Source of the DNA: Odontesthes bonariensis
Taxonomy: Eukaryota > Chordata > Actinopteri > Atheriniformes > Atherinopsidae
Assembly: GCF_027942865.1 (NCBI RefSeq)
Contig: NC_134520.1
Location: 3,780,501-3,844,500 of the forward strand
DNA: 64,000 nt
Direction: 5' to 3'
The translations under genes were made by a program, and so were the position numbers. Within the stretch, counting starts at the first letter, position 1, and each line of letters opens with the position of its first letter. A model generated the notes under the pieces. The model worked only from the letters and a program-made list of their open reading frames with translations, was not told the origin of the DNA and did not search any database. Positions 1-10,503 of the stretch are shown here, piece after piece.

Positions 1-555
1 ATTATCTTGCTGAAATATGCACGGTCTTCCCCTGAAAAGACGTCATCTGGATTGATGGAGTCGTTCCAGATATGCAAGTTGCCAGTTTAATGAGCACTAA
101 TGCAAGAATTACCAAGAATTTCAATTCCCCCAGAGCACAGTTTGCTGAAAAAGGTGTCATTTCTGGATCATGTTCACATATGGCTGCCTCTCTGCATGAT
201 ACAGCTGCAATCTGCACTTGTGGAAGACAGAGTCAACTTTGTACACCGAAAATGTTTTCTGGAAGTATTCTTCAACCAAAAGAGTTATTTCAATAACAAT
301 CATGTCAGAGCAATGATTTATTTATCATACTGTATTTTATCATGTTGCAGTATATTGAACGACTGAAGATTTAATTAGACATGCAAATATTCATGAGAAA
401 GAGTCAGTATGTGAAGTTACTGCTGTTGGCAGAAATGACCTGTAACAATTCTTATTGCAGTGGAGCTGAGGAAGCCTCTGGCTGAAGGGAGCGTTATTTG
501 ATCAATATGCTGTGTGGAGGGTGTTCTGTGTTGTCTGTTATGTTCAACAGCCTGT
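1..555. other. unassigned non-coding flank
   Basis: No exon, repeat tail or conserved protein is recognisable. The short open frames on both strands have no familiar motif and no splice context, so I treat this as intergenic DNA. Confidence 0.5.
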
Positions 556-559
556 GCAC

Positions 560-830
560 CATTGTTCTTTGCACAATCCCCCTACAGTGCCCCCAGAGCA
601 GTCCCCAGCACAGAGCCAGCTTTCTTTCTCTATCTGTTTCTTTGAGTCACTGGCTCGGATGCTGCTGCCCCAATAGATGGCTGCAAAGAGAATTGAACTC
701 TCTTTCACAGACTTATGGAAGATATGCAACATCTTGCTGCAAACATTGAGGGATCTAAACTTCCAGGAGAAGTAGAGTTTGCTCTGTCCCTTCTTATCGG
801 CATCCTCAGTGTTTCATCTCCAATGTGAGA
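560..830 (-). mobile_element. Rex1-like LINE fragment (RT C-terminal part)
   Basis: Read on the minus strand, 544-732 gives MLHIFHKSVKESS and IYWGSSIRASD. These align by eye with MLQIFYKSVVES and ICWGSSIRTRD of the larger Rex1-like LINE at 30,150-33,350. The DNA also matches 30,420-30,680 in the same orientation. Only the region after the RT catalytic core is present, and frameshifts and substitutions show it is an old dead fragment. The boundaries are approximate. Confidence 0.75.
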
Positions 831-1059
831 ACTGAAACCTTTTTAGTGATCAGTTAATAATCTCTTAGATCACCGTACTGTATATCCAGTTTGTTGTCAC
901 ACCTACGAACAACATACAATTAAATTGCAACTGTTGTGTCTGCAATATAAATGTAAAGTTCCCCCAAAAAATCACCTGAAAAATCAGGATTCCATATCTT
1001 ATATGTAAACCACGACAAGTTCATCAAAGCCATTTACACACTTCTCTGCAGCTTCCCAC
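831..1059. other. unassigned spacer before the L2 element
   Basis: AT-rich sequence with no recognisable coding or repeat signal. Part of it may be the 5' UTR of the adjoining L2 element, whose 5' end I cannot place from one copy. Confidence 0.4.
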
Positions 1060-1107
1060 CTGCTGCTACCCCCCCAATCGATTAACACAAAAGGAGCAAA
1101 TCCTCTT

Positions 1108-1704
1108 GTGCAAAAAGAAATTATTAAAACAAAAACTTTAACTGAACAAAAACATCAAACTATTAAATGTGGTTTGCTGAATATCAGATCTCTCCTTTCC
1201 AAGTCTCTGTTAGTGAATGAGTTGATTTGTGATCATCATATTGATATATTTAGTCTTACAGAAACCTGGCTGCAGCAGGAGGATCATGTTAGCATTAATG
1301 AAGCAACTCCCTCTGACTGTTTAAATGTTCACGTTCCTCGAACCACAGGCAGAGGAGGAGGAGTGGCAGCTATCTTCAGATCAGGGTTACTAATCAGTCC
1401 CAGACCCAAGATTAGTTTGAGCTCTTTTGAATCTGTGATTCTCAGTTTTTCCCACGCAAAGTGGAAATCACAGAAACCTCTTGTGTTTGTTGTTGTGTAT
1501 CGTCCACCTGGCCCTTATTCTGAGTTTCTGTCTGAATTCTCAGAGTTTTTATCCCAGTTAGTGCTGAGTACAGATAAAGTCATTGTTGTGGGTGACTTTA
1601 ATATTCATGTAGATGTTGAAAATGACAGCCTGAATATGAACTTTAATTCTATATTAGACTCTATTGGATTTTCTCAGTGTTCACAGACCGACTCACTGCC
1701 TTAA
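1108..1704 (+). pseudogene. L2 LINE endonuclease domain (frame-broken ORF part 1)
   Basis: This is the N-terminal part of the L2 polyprotein, the APE-type endonuclease that nicks the target site for target-primed reverse transcription. Visible motifs are LLNIRSL, the catalytic-region [22 protein letters not shown] and [10 protein letters not shown], in the order usual for CR1/L2 endonucleases. The frame is open upstream of 1,108 (which is GTG, not ATG), so the true start is not defined here. It runs into a stop at 1,702-1,704, just after DSIGFSQ, while the next frame picks up the domain's final part ([10 protein letters not shown]). This indicates a single-base indel between about 1,664 and 1,704. 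Confidence 0.85.
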
Positions 1705-4051
1705 TCACACCCTTGATCTTGTGCTGACTTATGGCATTGAGAGTGAACAGTTAACAGTGTTCCCTCATAACCCTGTCTTATCTGACCATTTTCTGATAAC
1801 CTTTGAGTTTACATTACTTGACTATACAGTTTCTGAGAAGAAATTTACGTATAGAAGGTGTCTATCAGAGGATGCTGTAACCAGATTTAAAGAATTAATT
1901 CCATCATCCTTTTCTTCACTGCCATGTGCAGATATGACAGAGGACGACTACATAAACTTTACTCCAGCAGCACTTGACTCTCTTGTTGACAGCACTATAG
2001 TTTCAATGCGTACAGCACTGGACAATGTTGCCCCTCTGAAAAGGAAGGTAATCAGTCAGAAGAGGTTGGCTCCTTGGTATAATTCACAGCTGCGTGCTTT
2101 AAAGCAGACTGCAAGAAAGCTGGAGAGACAGTGGCGTTCCTCTAATTTAGAAGAGTCTCAGTTAGTCTGGAAAGATAGTTTAATAACGTATAAGAAAGCC
2201 CTTCGTAAAGCTAGAACTGCTTATTATTCATCATTGATAGAAGAGAATAAGAATAATCCCAGGTTTCTTTTCAGCACTGTAGCCAGTCTGACTAAGAGTC
2301 CGAGCTCTGCTGAGCCAGTTATTCCTTTAACTCTCAGCAGTGATGATTTCATGAGCTTCTTTATTAATAAAATTGTTTCTATCAGAGAGAAGATTGATGG
2401 AGTCCTTCCCACTATTATCACTGATGTATCATCAAGTACAGCAGCTTTAGAAGTATCTTTAGAACCTGATTTATATTTAGACGGCTTCTGCCCAGTTGAT
2501 CTCTCTGAACTAACAACAGCAATAGTCTCTTCTAAACCATCAACTTGTGTTTTAGACCCAATCCCAAACAGACTGTTCAAGGAGGTTTTCCCCTTAATTG
2601 ACACTTCCATATTGGATTTGATCAATCTGTCTTTGTTGACAGGATATGTACCTCAGACTTTTAAGGTTGCTGTAATTAAACCTTTACTTAAAAAACCTAC
2701 TCTTGATTCAGAAGTGTTGGCTCATTATAGACCTATATCCAATCTCCCTTTTATGTCTAAAGTTCTTGAAAAAATAGTTGCAGCTCAGCTTTGTGATCAC
2801 TTACACAGAAATAATCTGTTTGAAGAGTTTCAGTCAGGATTCAGAGTGCATCATAGCACAGAAACTGCACTGCTGAAAGTTACCAATGATCTCCTCTTAG
2901 CCTCTGATAGCGGACTTGTGTCTGTGCTTGTCCTGTTGGATCTCAGTGCTGCATTTGATACGGTCGATCACAGTATCTTATTACACAGACTTGAACATGT
3001 TATTGGGATTAAAGGAACTGCATTAGGCTGGTTTAAGTCATATTTATCTGATAGATTTCAGTTTGTTCTTGTAAATGAAGAATCTTCCTCACACACCAGA
3101 GTAAGTCATGGAGTTCCTCAGGGTTCTGTGCTTGGACCGATTCTTTTCACTTTATACATGCTTCCATTGGGTAACATTATTAGACAGCATGGCATAAATT
3201 TCCATTGCTATGCTGATGATACTCAGCTGTACTTATCTATAAAACCAGATGAACCCAATAGGTTGGTCAGACTACAAGCATGTCTTAAAGACATAAAGAC
3301 CTGGATGACTCAGAACTGTCTGCTTCTAAATTCAGACAAAACTGAAGTCGTTATCTTTGGACCTGAGCGTTTCAGGGAGAAATTGTCTAGCTATATAGTT
3401 ACTCTAGATGGTATTTCCTTGGCTTCTAGTTCTACAGTGAGGAACCTTGGAGTTATTTTTGACCAGAACTTATCATTTGACTCGCATATAAAACAGGTTT
3501 CTAGGACTGCCTTCTTTCATCTTCGTAATATTGTTAAAATCAGGAACATCTTGTCTCAGAGTGATGCAGAAAAACTAGTCCATGCATTTGTTACTTCAAG
3601 ATTGGACTACTGTAATTCTTTATTATTGGGCTGTCCCACATATTCTCTGAAAAGCCTCCAGCTGATCCAAAATGCTGCAGCCAGAGTTCTGATGAGAACT
3701 AACAGGAGAGATCATATTTCTCCAGTTTTAGCTTCTCTTCATTGGCTCCCTGTTAAATTCAGAATAGAATTTAAGATTCTTCTCCTTACATATAAAGCTC
3801 TTAATGACCGAGCTCCATCATATCTTAAAGATCTCATTGTAAGATATTTTCCTAACAGAGCACTTCGTTCCCAAACTGCAGGTTTACTTGAGGTTCCCAG
3901 AGTTTCTAAAAGTAGAATGGGAGGCAGAGCCTTCAGTTATCAGGCCCCTCTATTGTGGAATAAGCTGCCAGTAAATGTCCGGGAAGCAGACACCCTTTCC
4001 ACTTTTAAGACCAGGCTTAAAACTTTCCTTTTTTATAAAGCTTATAGTTAG
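1664..4051 (+). CDS. L2 LINE reverse transcriptase (ORF part 2, 795 aa)
   Basis: A long uninterrupted frame carries the end of the endonuclease domain ([10 protein letters not shown]...[11 protein letters not shown]), a linker and a complete LINE reverse transcriptase. RT landmarks in order are [45 protein letters not shown] (catalytic Asp), [16 protein letters not shown], and [11 protein letters not shown] with the YADD box at 3,209-3,220. The typical L2/CR1 C-terminal region follows ([16 protein letters not shown], ending FLFYKAYS). All catalytic positions are kept over 795 codons. The listed start is only the beginning of the open frame, because the protein should continue from the endonuclease frame upstream. 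The frameshift makes this copy non-autonomous as read. Confidence 0.9.
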   Translation: MDFLSVHRPTHCLNHTLDLVLTYGIESEQLTVFPHNPVLSDHFLITFEFTLLDYTVSEKKFTYRRCLSEDAVTRFKELIPSSFSSLPCADMTEDDYINFTPAALDSLVDSTIVSMRTALDNVAPLKRKVISQKRLAPWYNSQLRALKQTARKLERQWRSSNLEESQLVWKDSLITYKKALRKARTAYYSSLIEENKNNPRFLFSTVASLTKSPSSAEPVIPLTLSSDDFMSFFINKIVSIREKIDGVLPTIITDVSSSTAALEVSLEPDLYLDGFCPVDLSELTTAIVSSKPSTCVLDPIPNRLFKEVFPLIDTSILDLINLSLLTGYVPQTFKVAVIKPLLKKPTLDSEVLAHYRPISNLPFMSKVLEKIVAAQLCDHLHRNNLFEEFQSGFRVHHSTETALLKVTNDLLLASDSGLVSVLVLLDLSAAFDTVDHSILLHRLEHVIGIKGTALGWFKSYLSDRFQFVLVNEESSSHTRVSHGVPQGSVLGPILFTLYMLPLGNIIRQHGINFHCYADDTQLYLSIKPDEPNRLVRLQACLKDIKTWMTQNCLLLNSDKTEVVIFGPERFREKLSSYIVTLDGISLASSSTVRNLGVIFDQNLSFDSHIKQVSRTAFFHLRNIVKIRNILSQSDAEKLVHAFVTSRLDYCNSLLLGCPTYSLKSLQLIQNAAARVLMRTNRRDHISPVLASLHWLPVKFRIEFKILLLTYKALNDRAPSYLKDLIVRYFPNRALRSQTAGLLEVPRVSKSRMGGRAFSYQAPLLWNKLPVNVREADTLSTFKTRLKTFLFYKAYS

Positions 4052-4080
4052 GTCTGTTGAATCTGATAGTGTGTCTGCTA

Positions 4081-4500
4081 GTGTGTCTTGTCCTGCCTCC
4101 ACCTCTGGCACCCTCTATACTTTCATTACCCCCTACCCGAACCAGGGTTTGAATCCCATTCCCGCCTATCTTACCTCTTTTATTTCTACCCCTACCCGAA
4201 CCAGGGTTTGCATCCCCACCCCGCTGTGACTGGTGTGCAGTTGGTGAGAGTGAGTTGTATGGCTTTGTTTTTGCTGGTATTTTTAGTGATTATAGGACTG
4301 TTTAGGTGAGTTTGTCTGCTGAATCTGCTAGTGTGTCTTGTCCTGCCTCCACCTCTGGCACCTTCTATACTTTCATTACCCCCTACCCGAACCAGGGTTT
4401 GAATCCCATTCCCGCTTATCTTACCTCTTTTATTTCTCCCTCTACCCGAACCAGGGTTTGCATCCCCACCCCGCTGTGACTGGTGTGCAGTTGGTGAGAG
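4081..4500 (+). repeat. Duplicated ~170-bp block in the L2 3' UTR
   Basis: A block starting GTGTGTCTTGTCCTGCCTCC at 4,081 recurs at 4,331, a spacing of 250 bp with only a few differences over about 170 bp. Inside each block the 19-mer CTACCCGAACCAGGGTTTG occurs twice, 59 bp apart (about 4,133, 4,192, 4,383 and 4,442), followed by AATCCC or CATCCC. It is a tandem duplication within the 3' UTR, and it ends at GGTGAGAG in both copies. Confidence 0.85.
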
Positions 4501-4829
4501 GCTGAGGTAGCTTGTGGCTGTAAAAGATGGTTCTATATATGGATCTATATAGGGAGTATAGGGAATTACTCACTGAGTCTGGTCCTTTATTTATTTATTT
4601 ATTTTCGTTAGCACAAGTTTCTTGTGTTTACCTTGAATAGGGATGGCTCAGGTAATCCTGAAACATCCCATAGTTAAGCTGCTATAGGCCTAGACTGCTG
4701 GGGGGCCTCATCTGTCACACCTTTCCTCACTTTACTCTCTTTATGTATATGTGACATTATTGTGGTCATTAACTCGTGTTTCCCTGTTCCAACAGATATC
4801 CTTTGAATGGTGTTACAGTGCCGCCGCGG

Positions 4830-4858
4830 CCCCCCCCCCCCCCCCCCCGCCCCCCCCC
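4830..4858. repeat. poly-C tract in the L2 3' UTR
   Basis: A run of 19 C, one G, then nine C. Proline-rich and glycine-rich open frames across it on both strands are by-products. Length may be unreliable in an assembly. Confidence 0.9.
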
Positions 4859-5224
4859 TTTCTGTCTTCTCAAACCCCAGCTGGTCGAGGCGGATGGCCA
4901 CCCTTCCTGAGTCTGGTTCTGCCAGAGGTTTCTTCCTGTTAAAAGGGAGTCGTTTCTCTCCACAGTCGCCTCAGGCATGCTCAGGCCGGGAGATTGGACC
5001 GAAAAAACAAAAAGTTTTCAGTGCAATCTGTTGGTTTTCTTAGCTAGGAAATTGTTTTTGAATTGGCTCTATATGAACGAATTGGATTATTTTATGAATT
5101 ATGATTATTATTAATTAATTGAATTCCAATTGGCTTGAATTGGACTTACTATCTAAGTGCCTTGAGATGACATTTGTTGTATTTGGCGCTATATAAATAA
5201 AAATGAATTGAATTGAATTGAATT

Positions 5225-6660
5225 TCAAATATTTTTTTCAAAGCCACATCTAGTGTTCTTTTATGTCGCAAGTGCTCCATAGTTTCTTCTCTGCAGAGCT
5301 TCGACGGACACCAGTGAATCACAAAGGATTCTGTTTACACATGATTGCAGCAATCATCTGCATAGTGAGCTCGTCACATCAAATGCAGACTCCCATCTCA
5401 TGACTAGCGTTCTGATAATTAAGGAAAAGCAACTTGCTCCTCAGATTAACAGGTAAATTACAGTAACATCAGATAGACCATTTAGAAAGATTTTGTTGTT
5501 GGATCAGTCTTGTGTCCCTCACTATAACATAACATGTGCTAATATGTGGAGTCAAAAAGCACCCTTCATGACACATGCTGTAAGGATGTTTGTTTCAGCT
5601 GGGTATGGATATGTCAGATTCAGTACATCTCAATCATCTAAAGACAAAAATCCTTTTGTCAACACTGTGTAATGTTATCAAAAAGTGCATCAGTTTGTTT
5701 ATAGTTGACTAAATGAAGACCATAAGAAAAATGACATGAAATTAAAATGGGCGAAAGACACGGTGGAGGTGTGTATCGTGCTGTGGGGACAACTTATCCT
5801 TTATTCCTGTTGAACTACTTTTTATTTTGTCAAAGTCTGTAGTGTCTCAATGAGTCTTTTGCCATCAATGTTTTAATGCTGCGTCTGTGGCAATGATAGA
5901 GATCAAGAAACAAACACATGTACTGATCAGCAAAGAAAGAAGTGCCTACAAGGAGCATGGAGTTGGGGTGACAAAAAGTCACAGGACTTTGAATCACAAA
6001 ACCTTACTTTGAGGCCAGTTTGGCACAACTATTTTTCATTTCCCTTTTCACTCGCTGTATGGTCAGATTAAGTTGCAGAGCGACTTGGCAGAAAAGAACG
6101 ATTGAAAAGGAAAATTGGGTTTGAAGTCTGCCATTTTGAAAACGATTACCTGCACAAACTAACAGGAGTTAAAATGCAAGAGGTTTTTTGTATTGCTACA
6201 AGAAAGATTAAAAGGCTATACATTCGCTCAGTAACTTTGTAAATTTAAGGAAAGCTTTTAAAAAACTAGTTTCTGTTGATTTCTTTTAGTCATTCCGAAC
6301 AACACTGCACATTGTTATTGTTATTGGGATTAGTGTATATTTTTACCACAGAAACATCATCTCAGGGTGACACACAAATTTGTGGATTTTATGGCCTCAT
6401 TTGCAATCATGTGTTGGCCAAGCAGCTTCCTGCTTTGGCTTTCTGGGGATCAAACCACCACTTGTTTAGAATGATCTGAAGAGGGCTGACTGAACTTGTT
6501 TATCTTTTCTGGTAATTCGTTATAATTTTTAGAGATGAAGCTCCAGTGAAACTCCACAGGTGGTCCCTGACATGACGCTGACCTCTTAGTCAGTTTCTAA
6601 GAAAACATCTCAGGCTCTTGTCTGAAACACTTCACCTCCTACAGGGAGTTTTACGGAAGC
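5225..6660. other. unassigned intergenic DNA
   Basis: AT-rich, with no exon, no reverse-transcriptase trace and no LINE tail recognised. A (CA)n run of 18 bases follows at 6,664-6,681. Confidence 0.5.
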
Positions 6661-6711
6661 GAGCACACACACACACACACAGTTTGTACCGAAAATGGAT
6701 CTTTTTCAGCA

Positions 6712-9540
6712 CATTCTTCACTCTTCTTCACTCTTCACTTTTTATTTTCTCACGACCACATACGTGGTATGGAGCACAAACATATATCAAACAACATTAA
6801 CAAGCAAACGCAGCAAGCAGCGGGGCTGTAGGCTACATACTCATGTCATAGAACAAATATGACAAAATAGAACAAAACAAAACAAAGCAAAACAGAAATG
6901 CAGACAAACAAATAAATAACCCATATAATAAAGTCTCACTTAAACAAAGGGAGGACACACTTCAGGTAGGCACCTAACTTATGAATAACTCTTGTCTTAT
7001 CTGACTGTAGTAACGAAATTAGTTTAAACATGGATGGGTGACTGACATAATATTTGGGGAGATATTTTTCTCTAAGTTGTACAATATCTGTATTTCTACA
7101 CTGAAACAAAACATGGAATTCGTCGCCAAGCTGGCCATCGTCGCAAAGGTTACAGAACCTCTGGCTTCTATCAATTCCTTTATACCTCCCGATAACCTTA
7201 GGTATTCGTGTATTGTTTAATCTGAAGTTGCAAATTGCTTGTTTATACTTTTGATTTGGACACAATAAATACTTTTCAAGTTTAATCTCTTTTTTGAATT
7301 CTACATAGATGTCGCATGATGTCATGCTGCTGAGTTCGCTTTTCCACAGTTGCAAAAACTGGTCTTTCAGTCTCTGCTCGACAGTTAACTTCAGCCAGTC
7401 AATATTGGTACATCTTTGAGCAAGCCAGAGGTACGACAAACCACAATCGTCTAGTATCTGCTTAACCTGCATGATCCATGGGGACACAAATACGCCTGCA
7501 TTATACATACTAAAGAAACAGTTATACATTATTTTATTCAATTTACTTTCTTTACCTTCTATCAATCTCCCCCAGTAACCAATAATTCTTTTTTTAACTG
7601 CAACACAGAGCGGGTACCTCCCCAGCTCTCCATAAACCATATTATTACAGGTTGTTGTTTTAACTTTTAAGACAAATTTAAGAAATTTAAGGTGTAATTT
7701 TTCTAACAAATCACTTTTTCCGTACCCCCAAACCTCGCATGCATATAATAAAACCGGCGAAACCAGCTTGTCAAAAAGATCTAATGTGACATTTTACAGG
7801 GAAGTTAAATGTTCTACATTTACAAAGGAGGGCATACATAGCACGAGATGCTTTCTTGTACAACTCATCGATAGCAGTTTTAAATGAACCGTTATAATTC
7901 ATAGTAATTCCAAGGTATTCAAAACAATGGACAACCTCTAAGTTTTCACCGTTACAGGTAAACTGAAATTTACTGGTGTCCGCTTTTCTATGACCAAAGA
8001 CTGTAACTTTAGTTTTTTCGTTATTGATCTTTAATTTCCATTTCTCGCAAAAACCACACATCGAGTCTAATGCTTTCTGTAGCCCCTCTTTGGAAGTAGA
8101 CATGACAATTGTGTCATCTGCATACAACAGTACAATAAGTTGAAGATAACAGTCAATCATTTCATCGTCAAAATCAATAGTCTGGCAGCCATTGCATTCT
8201 AGGTAATTCTCCAGGTCGTTAATAAATAATGCAAACAACAGTGGGGATAGGTTTTCCCCTTGCCTAACTCCTGCTAAACTTACAAAGAACTCAGATTTAA
8301 TCCCGTTCACTAGTACACATGATTTTATATTTCTATACATGTTTACTACTACATCCAAAAATTTACCCTTAATGCCTACATTTAATAGTTTATACCATAG
8401 GGCATCTCTCCAGACTGAATCAAATGCCTTACTATAGTCAATAAAGGAACAGAATAGTCGCCTCTTTTTAAAACAAAATAGATCAATGATCTGTTTCAAT
8501 AGAAATATATGGTCCGTTGTGGAATAACTTTTTCTAAATCCTGCCTGGGTTTCTCTCAGGATAGAATTATCCTCACAGAACTTAAGTAACCTTACATTTA
8601 GTACATTCGTGAAAAGTTTACCCAGACAACTCAAAAGTGTGATGCCTCTATAATTATCCGGGTCTGTAGCATCACCCTTTCTCTTGAAGATTGGCACAAT
8701 CAAACCAAGTGTCCAGTCTTCTGGGAAGATACCAGAATCAAAAATTTTATTAAATAAAGAGACATATAGTGGCATAAAGATACTCGCTGTACTTTTAATA
8801 TACTCATTTAAGATTTGGTCACTTCCTGCTGATTTTCCAGGTTTTAATTTCAAGATAACCTTTTTTATTTCTTGCTCAGTAAACCTAGAGTTTAGGTCGA
8901 TTATACTACCATCAATGCCTTCAGGACAGGTGTTTTCAGGTATCTTGTCCATCTCCACTTCACAATCTGATAGTCTTTTGAAATGTTCATAAAAAACTTC
9001 AGGCAAAACTGGGCAACTCCCATTAGTTCTGTTAGGGCCATTAAGTATTTTCCAGAAGAGCTTTGGGTTATTGGATTTTATGCTCAACAGCTCTCTATTA
9101 CGTTTGTTCTTATAGGCCCTCTGCGCTTTGTATATTTCTCTCCTATATTCTCTGCTTTTTAACCTTACACCTTCTCTACTGCGCTCAGTTCCATGTACTC
9201 TATGCATTTTCTTTGCTTTCAAATATTCTTGTCTTTTTGATCTACATACCTTATTAAACCATGGCGCATTGTTGCTGGGTTTTTGTGCATTTCTGTTTTT
9301 CACCATTTTTTTAGGAAATGTCATCGCTGCACTGTTAATCATAATATTAGGTAGTTCTTTTGTAATTTCATCTACTGTTAAATCATCAAGGTCATATAGT
9401 AGTTTATCCACTTTAACAAGTTGAATATTTCTTATAAATTCATCTGCATTGCTTTTATCCCATTTTCCAATTAACACTTGTTTTTCACTGTTTGCAACTG
9501 TAGAGTTTAGCTGGTCTATTCTCTGTGTCCGTGAGTCTGC
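6712..9540 (-). mobile_element. 5'-truncated non-LTR retrotransposon (clade not assigned)
   Basis: Minus-strand LINE with reverse transcriptase and a C-terminal Cys/His region. The 3' end (low coordinate) has an AATAAA-like signal followed by a short simple repeat of GAAGAGT type (about 6,715-6,752, read on the minus strand). The endonuclease is missing: coding homology begins about 9,530 with linker sequence (NSTVANSEKQ) and upstream DNA is unrelated. The RT differs clearly from the L2 and Rex1-like elements in the window. Fish LINEs with this RT style and Cys/His end could belong to the I/Nimb or a neighbouring group; I cannot decide without a tree. Confidence 0.8.
6936..7709 (-). pseudogene. 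LINE ORF C-terminal part with Cys/His motif
   Basis: This is the downstream part of the same polyprotein as 7,771-9,651, in another frame. Its N-terminal segment (LEKLHLKFLKFVLKVK) is the usual continuation after an RT thumb. It ends in RFCNLCDDGQLGDEFHVLFQC, a CX2C...HX4C-type pattern common at the C-terminus of several LINE clades, thought to bind nucleic acid. A single frameshift near 7,775-7,785 separates the two parts: the missing stretch between them is readable in the shifted frame. The ORF stops at 6,936. Confidence 0.8.
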
Positions 9541-9651
9541 GAGTTCTGCGAGACCTTCAGCGTCTTCCCAGAAACTGAAGACATGAATATGTGTGTGTGG
9601 GTACTCATTTTTTCTCGTCTCATTTGGGACCTTTACAAGTCTAATAACCAA
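7771..9651 (-). pseudogene. LINE reverse transcriptase, truncated at the 5' end
   Basis: The translation carries an RT with LKPGKSAGSDQI, NYRGITLLSCLGKLFT, TQAGFRKSYSTTDHI, CSFIDYSKAFDSVW, GVRQGENLSPLLFALFINDL and VLLYADDTIVMS (YADD codons lie in about 8,101-8,130), then NEKTKVTVFG and FEYLGI. The catalytic Asp residues are present. About the first 40 residues at the high-coordinate end (from 9,651) do not look like LINE protein and are probably flanking DNA fused by chance to the truncated element. There is no endonuclease. The frame breaks at 7,771 by a small indel. Confidence 0.85.
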
Positions 9652-9850
9652 CCTTTACTGGGATCGTTAGTCCTCATGGGGACCAAAGCGTGGCTCTTAT
9701 GACATAAAAAAAAACATAATTTCTGGGGGCCTTGTTTGAGTTAGGGCCAAGGTATGAATTAAGGTTAAGCTGAGGTTGGAGTTAGGCTGTCCTCAATATA
9801 TGAAGTAAATGTAACATCGTTATAAGAATATCTGTACATAATTGTGTCTG

Positions 9851-9855
<5 letters not shown>
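9640..9855. other. Short interspersed fish repeat beside the (TG)n tract
   Basis: It contains GTCCTCATGGGGACC (9,670-9,684) and GTTAGGGCCAAGG-type text often seen next to TG microsatellites in fish genomes. Recognition is from general familiarity only, so confidence is low. Confidence 0.35.

Positions 9856-9924
<69 letters not shown>
9855..9924. repeat. (TG)n microsatellite
   Basis: About 35 uninterrupted TG units. Open frames on both strands made only of Val/Cys or Thr/His are artefacts of this tract. Confidence 0.97.
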
Positions 9925-9928
<4 letters not shown>

Positions 9929-10182
9929 AAAGACATATCCCGGAAACAGTTTGTCAGCAACAATGTATAGATTTGAATACGATGAGTCTGTTTGTACAAG
10001 GTTATCACACACAGGTTAGTGCGAGGTCTTTGTTTCTTTGCTTCCGAGAAGGAAAGGTCAGCTGAATGATGATGTTTTTCAACAGGCTTATTTCAGCTTT
10101 GAGGGCCAGAAAGTTCATATGAACTTAAGAGTTCATGTAAGAGTGCATATTCTTCTCATACTGCGGACATATATTCAGCCTT

Positions 10183-10488
10183 TGTGGGAGAAGGATGTCA
10201 TGACATGTTCATGACTTCTGGCCTAGTTACATCCTGGGCCTTGTTGACTGGTTCAGAATATTGTTGATAGTTAGAAGGAGCGTGTTTATGATAAACTGCG
10301 AAAGCTAGGCGCCTCCGGAGAGGGCCACGTACACTTGTTATGATAAAACGGTATAAAAGGGTGTCACTAGATGAGCTCGTCGGACATTTTATACATTCTG
10401 TATGCACATTTGCTGTGACGGTTTGTTCAATAAACTCCCCAATGGACGGCTGACCAACGCGGGATTCGACTCTAATTTCTCCACAACA
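10183..10488 (+). repeat. 5' LTR of the provirus
   Basis: It begins TGTGGGAG and ends CCACAACA, with the usual TG...CA ends. A TATA box (TATAAAA, 10,352-10,358) and a polyadenylation signal (AATAAA, 10,429-10,434) about 70 bp further place U3, R and U5. Read against 20,058-20,363, I see no mismatch. The long minus-strand frame crossing it is only an antisense shadow. Confidence 0.95.
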
Positions 10489-10491
10489 TAA

Positions 10492-10503
10492 TGGTGACCC
10501 CGA
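10492..10503 (+). promoter_or_regulatory. Retroviral primer-binding site, tRNA-Trp type
   Basis: TGGTGACCCCGA lies 3 bases after the LTR end. It matches the start of the tRNA-Trp-complementary site known from avian alpharetroviruses; the match stops after 12 bases. Confidence 0.75.

Larger units (their letters stand above)
1060..5224 (+). mobile_element. L2-clade non-LTR retrotransposon, nearly complete
   Basis: The element runs from an apurinic-endonuclease frame through a full reverse transcriptase and a long 3' UTR. It ends in the fish L2 tail: a GCGCTATATAAATAAA-like sequence followed by repeated TGAAT units (about 5,188-5,224). The 3' UTR also carries the L2 block GGTTTCTTCCTGTTAAAAGG (about 4,927-4,946). 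Coding capacity is intact apart from one frame change near 1,664-1,704, so this is a young copy. L2 assignment rests on the RT motifs and tail from knowledge of the family. The exact 5' end and target-site duplication were not resolved. Confidence 0.9.

Noticed and set aside
4674..5043. Gly-rich and Pro-rich frames on both strands
   Set aside because: They arise from the poly-C tract in the L2 3' UTR.
9782..10065. Open frames on both strands rich in Thr/His or Val/Cys
   Set aside because: They are translations of the (TG)n tract.
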